Assembly: GCA_002495885.1 (NCBI GenBank)
Contig: DAHG01000030.1
Coordinates: 1 to 7,274, forward strand
DNA length: 7,274 bases
Source of the DNA: Methanocellaceae archaeon UBA148
GTDB lineage: Archaea > Halobacteriota > UBA148
Reading direction: 5' to 3'
Shown here: one piece after another, positions 5,890 through 7,274 of the stretch
How the letters are laid out: the number at the start of each line of letters is the position of its first letter
Numbering within the stretch: the first letter of the stretch is position 1
Translations under genes and position numbers: made by a program
The notes under the pieces: model-generated
What the model was told of the DNA's origin: nothing
The model's database searches: none
The model's input: only the letters and a program-made list of their open reading frames with translations

Positions 5890-6008
5890 GCCGGGGTGGG
5901 GTAGTTGGCTATCCTTTGGGACTGTGGCAAACCTTTTCGCTTAGCGCAAAGCGCTTACGGAAATTTTGCGGATATCCCAGGACCCGGGTTCAAATCTCGG
6001 CCCCGGCC
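5890..6008 (+). tRNA. tRNA-His(GTG) with a 46-nt intron
   Basis: The acceptor GCCGGGG/CCCCGGC (5890-5896, 6001-6007), a short D-stem with AGTTGGCTA loop, anticodon stem TGGGA/TCCCA (5917-5921, 5975-5979), a four-base variable loop GGAC and T-arm CCGGG-TTCAAAT-CTCGG (5984-6000) all fold. The anticodon is GTG (5924-5926) and the discriminator is C (6008), as expected for tRNA-His. The base before G1 is T (5889), so the G-1 identity base is not encoded. CCA is not encoded. An intron lies at 37/38. Confidence 0.92.
5928..5973 (+). other. tRNA-His intron with canonical bulge-helix-bulge
   Basis: The intron is 46 nt at position 37/38. The central four-pair helix is CTGT (5922-5925) with GCGG (5968-5971), including G-U pairs. 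It is flanked by three-base bulges GG|C (5926-5928) and AT|A (5972-5974), cut after the second base in each. A distal AAA/TTT helix (5929-5931 with 5965-5967) follows. Inside is a hairpin AGCGC-AAA-GCGCT (5943-5955). This is a textbook splicing endonuclease substrate. Confidence 0.88.
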
Positions 6009-6043
6009 TTATCGTACAGGACTTGATATAATCGTTCAACTCA

Positions 6044-6241
6044 GTGTTCAACATCCTACTTTGGACATGGGAGTTCACAAAAGAAGCTTCTGAATTCATT
6101 TTGAGATATTTGGGTCAAAGAAACCTTCGTTCGATCCTAACAGCGACTTTAGTTGGAATTCCCTTATGGAAATTCACCATTGCAATAATTCTAACATGTT
6201 CAGGAGTCGCTTTGTTAACTGGATTACTATCTTTTTTATGA
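6044..6241 (+). CDS. Possible small membrane protein, unknown
   Basis: A 65-codon frame begins at GTG 6044. It has an amphipathic N-terminal half with Trp, Glu and Arg residues and one clear hydrophobic segment near the C-terminus (about 45-64, FTIAIILTCSGVALLTGLLS). No ribosome binding site or TATA box is convincing, and an in-frame stop lies close upstream. It could be a small single-pass protein or a fragment of a larger lost membrane protein. I recognise no family. Confidence 0.3.
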   Translation: MFNILLWTWEFTKEASEFILRYLGQRNLRSILTATLVGIPLWKFTIAIILTCSGVALLTGLLSFL

Positions 6242-6508
6242 TAAAAGAGCGCATAAATCAAACGAAAGTTGAAAAAGAAGCCCACAAATTTAAATCACTT
6301 CAATAGTTGAAATTCCTTATTACCTCTCAATACCTTTCACGGAATCTGAACGTGTAATACCTTGAGAAGAAGTCTATAGATAGTGACTCCCAAACACAGC
6401 AAATCTTATTTGGCTATGGGTGGAGTGAAAACTTTAGGTGAGTCGAAGGCCAATGAGGTTAAAGATCAAACCAGATATGCCCTATTAGGCGAAATGGTAA
6501 GTAATCGT
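6242..6508. other. Mostly non-coding stretch
   Basis: No recognised gene is found here. A 32-codon frame at 6416-6514 (plus strand, MGGVKTLGES start) has a protein-like composition but no family or ribosome binding site. The stretch resembles decayed sequence between the tRNA genes and the rRNA operon. Confidence 0.4.
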
Positions 6509-6831
6509 TTATGACCTTGCTTTCCGTTCTTTAATGGATTCATCCCCCCATACTACAGGAATCCCTTCTTGGTCAAATAATCTCTCAATTAAGTTAAGGC
6601 GATCGAAGTCTTTTGGTCGATTTGGGAATATGATCCCAGGTGATACCCCCCCCTCACTTCCAATTGTGATTCAATATAACTCCAAATTTGGCGTGCTTGA
6701 CGTTTGACGTTTCGGCGAACGGCAGTTGGAGTCATTGCATCCCACTCAGAGGCTTTTATTTCTGCTATTGCAACAAGTTTTTCACCTCCTCTCAAGTTTT
6801 TAATTCTGCACAAAAAGTCGTAAAGTTGCAC
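6509..6831 (-). pseudogene. Frameshifted nuclease-like remnant
   Basis: Two open pieces on the minus strand read as one protein. The first (from 6831 to a G8 run at 6646-6653) contains VAIAEIKASEWDAMTPTA and RQARQIWSYIESQ. After a shift at the G8 run the reading continues VSPGIIFPNRPKDFDRLNL and GIPVVWGDE, and stops at TAA (6511-6509). The combined C-terminal piece looks strongly protein-like. The E-I-K in a hydrophobic strand is reminiscent of the E-x-K of PD-(D/E)XK nucleases, with the upstream Asp region missing. A GGAGGTGA lies inside the frame (GGEK region) but has no good in-frame start after it. The piece is probably the tail of a longer lost gene. Family assignment is a guess. Confidence 0.5.
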
Positions 6832-6872
6832 AAAAAGTATGGGAAAACAGGCACTTTTTGTGCAAAGTCGTA
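6807..6872. repeat. Cluster of TGCACAAAAAGT repeats
   Basis: TGCACAAAAAGT occurs at 6807-6818 and 6827-6838, exactly 20 bp apart, and in inverted form at 6853-6864 (ACTTTTTGTGCA). The inverted copy is itself near-palindromic (GCAC-TTTTT-GTGC, 6851-6863). AAAGTCGTA occurs at 6814-6822 and again at 6864-6872. Such clustered sites resemble operators or protein-binding repeats, lying between the nuclease remnant and the rRNA promoter. Confidence 0.6.
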
Positions 6873-6969
6873 GAAACCAAAACTCTTAAGTACTGATAGA
6901 CCTACATAAGGAGTCTCAATAAATGACTTCCACACATGCTTGTGGATATTTGAGGTCCCAAGCACAACT

Positions 6970-7018
6970 ATTATATATCGTAGAAGTCATATTCTACAAC
7001 TGTACTGAATTATAGTAT
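6970..7018 (+). promoter_or_regulatory. Candidate 16S rRNA operon promoters
   Basis: Two TATA-like sites lie upstream of the 16S gene: ATTATATATC (6970-6979), the better match, with a predicted start near 7000, and ATTATAGTATAG (7009-7020), with a start near 7040. Tandem promoters are common before archaeal rRNA operons. Confidence 0.5.
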
Positions 7019-7029
7019 AGTTTAGGTGG

Positions 7030-7051
7030 AGACGTGAGTTATTTCACGTCT
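7030..7051 (+). other. Leader hairpin before 16S rRNA
   Basis: AGACGTGA (7030-7037) pairs perfectly with TCACGTCT (7044-7051) around a six-base loop. It lies in the likely pre-rRNA leader about 70 nt before mature 16S. It may help folding or processing of the leader. The long stem that brackets 16S cannot be checked because its 3' strand is outside the window. Confidence 0.5.
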
Positions 7052-7118
7052 GACGTTACCTTAACAGTTCGGTCACTCCGATCGGTGTATTTATTTTAAA
7101 AAAACCTCAAAAATTCCA

Positions 7119-7274
<156 letters not shown>

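Noticed and set aside
5750..5944. 64-codon frame on the plus strand between the tRNA genes
   Set aside because: Its last third runs through the acceptor, D-arm and anticodon of tRNA-His, and no ribosome binding site or family is seen.
6303..6340. CRISPR-like repeat beginning GTTGAAATTCC
   Set aside because: The start resembles some archaeal CRISPR repeats, but no second copy occurs in the window and there is no spacing pattern.
5890..6900. Integrated element at tRNA-His
   Set aside because: The decayed DNA after the tRNA suggested an integration site, but no repeat of the tRNA 3' end and no integrase are present in the window.

Overview
This is an archaeal chromosomal segment. The last ~156 bases are the 5' end of an archaeal 16S rRNA gene. 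Two tRNA genes carry archaeal-type introns at the anticodon, and several protein genes have a TATA box about 28 bp before the start codon with no ribosome binding site, the pattern of leaderless archaeal transcripts. The 16S start resembles Halobacteriota (the Methanosarcina, ANME and Syntrophoarchaeum side of the tree); I cannot place it more finely by eye.

Layout. At 1-229 there is a regulatory-looking upstream region with a 20-bp-spaced direct repeat and a TATA box. At 230-1490 a two-gene, tightly coupled unit encodes a small three-helix membrane protein and a membrane-anchored family 2 glycosyltransferase. At 1491-2131 lies about 640 bp with no convincing gene. At 2132-3167 a DJ-1/PfpI-family gene (minus) and a bifunctional-nuclease/DUF151-family gene (plus) are divergent around a short promoter region. 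At 3170-5505, on the minus strand, come (in transcription order) a small MoaD/ThiS-like beta-grasp protein, a PfkB-family sugar kinase broken by a frameshift, and a sugar-1-phosphate nucleotidyltransferase with a left-handed beta-helix tail. The last gene converges on the DUF151 gene with only two bases between stop codons.

The right third is an RNA gene region. It holds tRNA-Ser(CGA) with a 38-nt intron (5564-5686), tRNA-His(GTG) with a 46-nt intron (5890-6008), then about 900 bp of decayed or accessory DNA, then the rRNA promoter/leader and 16S. The decayed part has a small possible membrane ORF, a frameshifted nuclease-like remnant on the minus strand, and a cluster of TGCACAAAAAGT repeats.

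Functionally, the glycosyltransferase, the sugar kinase and the nucleotidyltransferase fit activated-sugar and surface glycan metabolism, though they are in two separate units. I found no complete new defence or mobile system. The most notable points are the two homopolymer-associated frameshifts, the MoaD-like protein ending in Trp-Gly instead of Gly-Gly, the tRNA-His gene that lacks an encoded G-1, and the repeat cluster before the rRNA operon.
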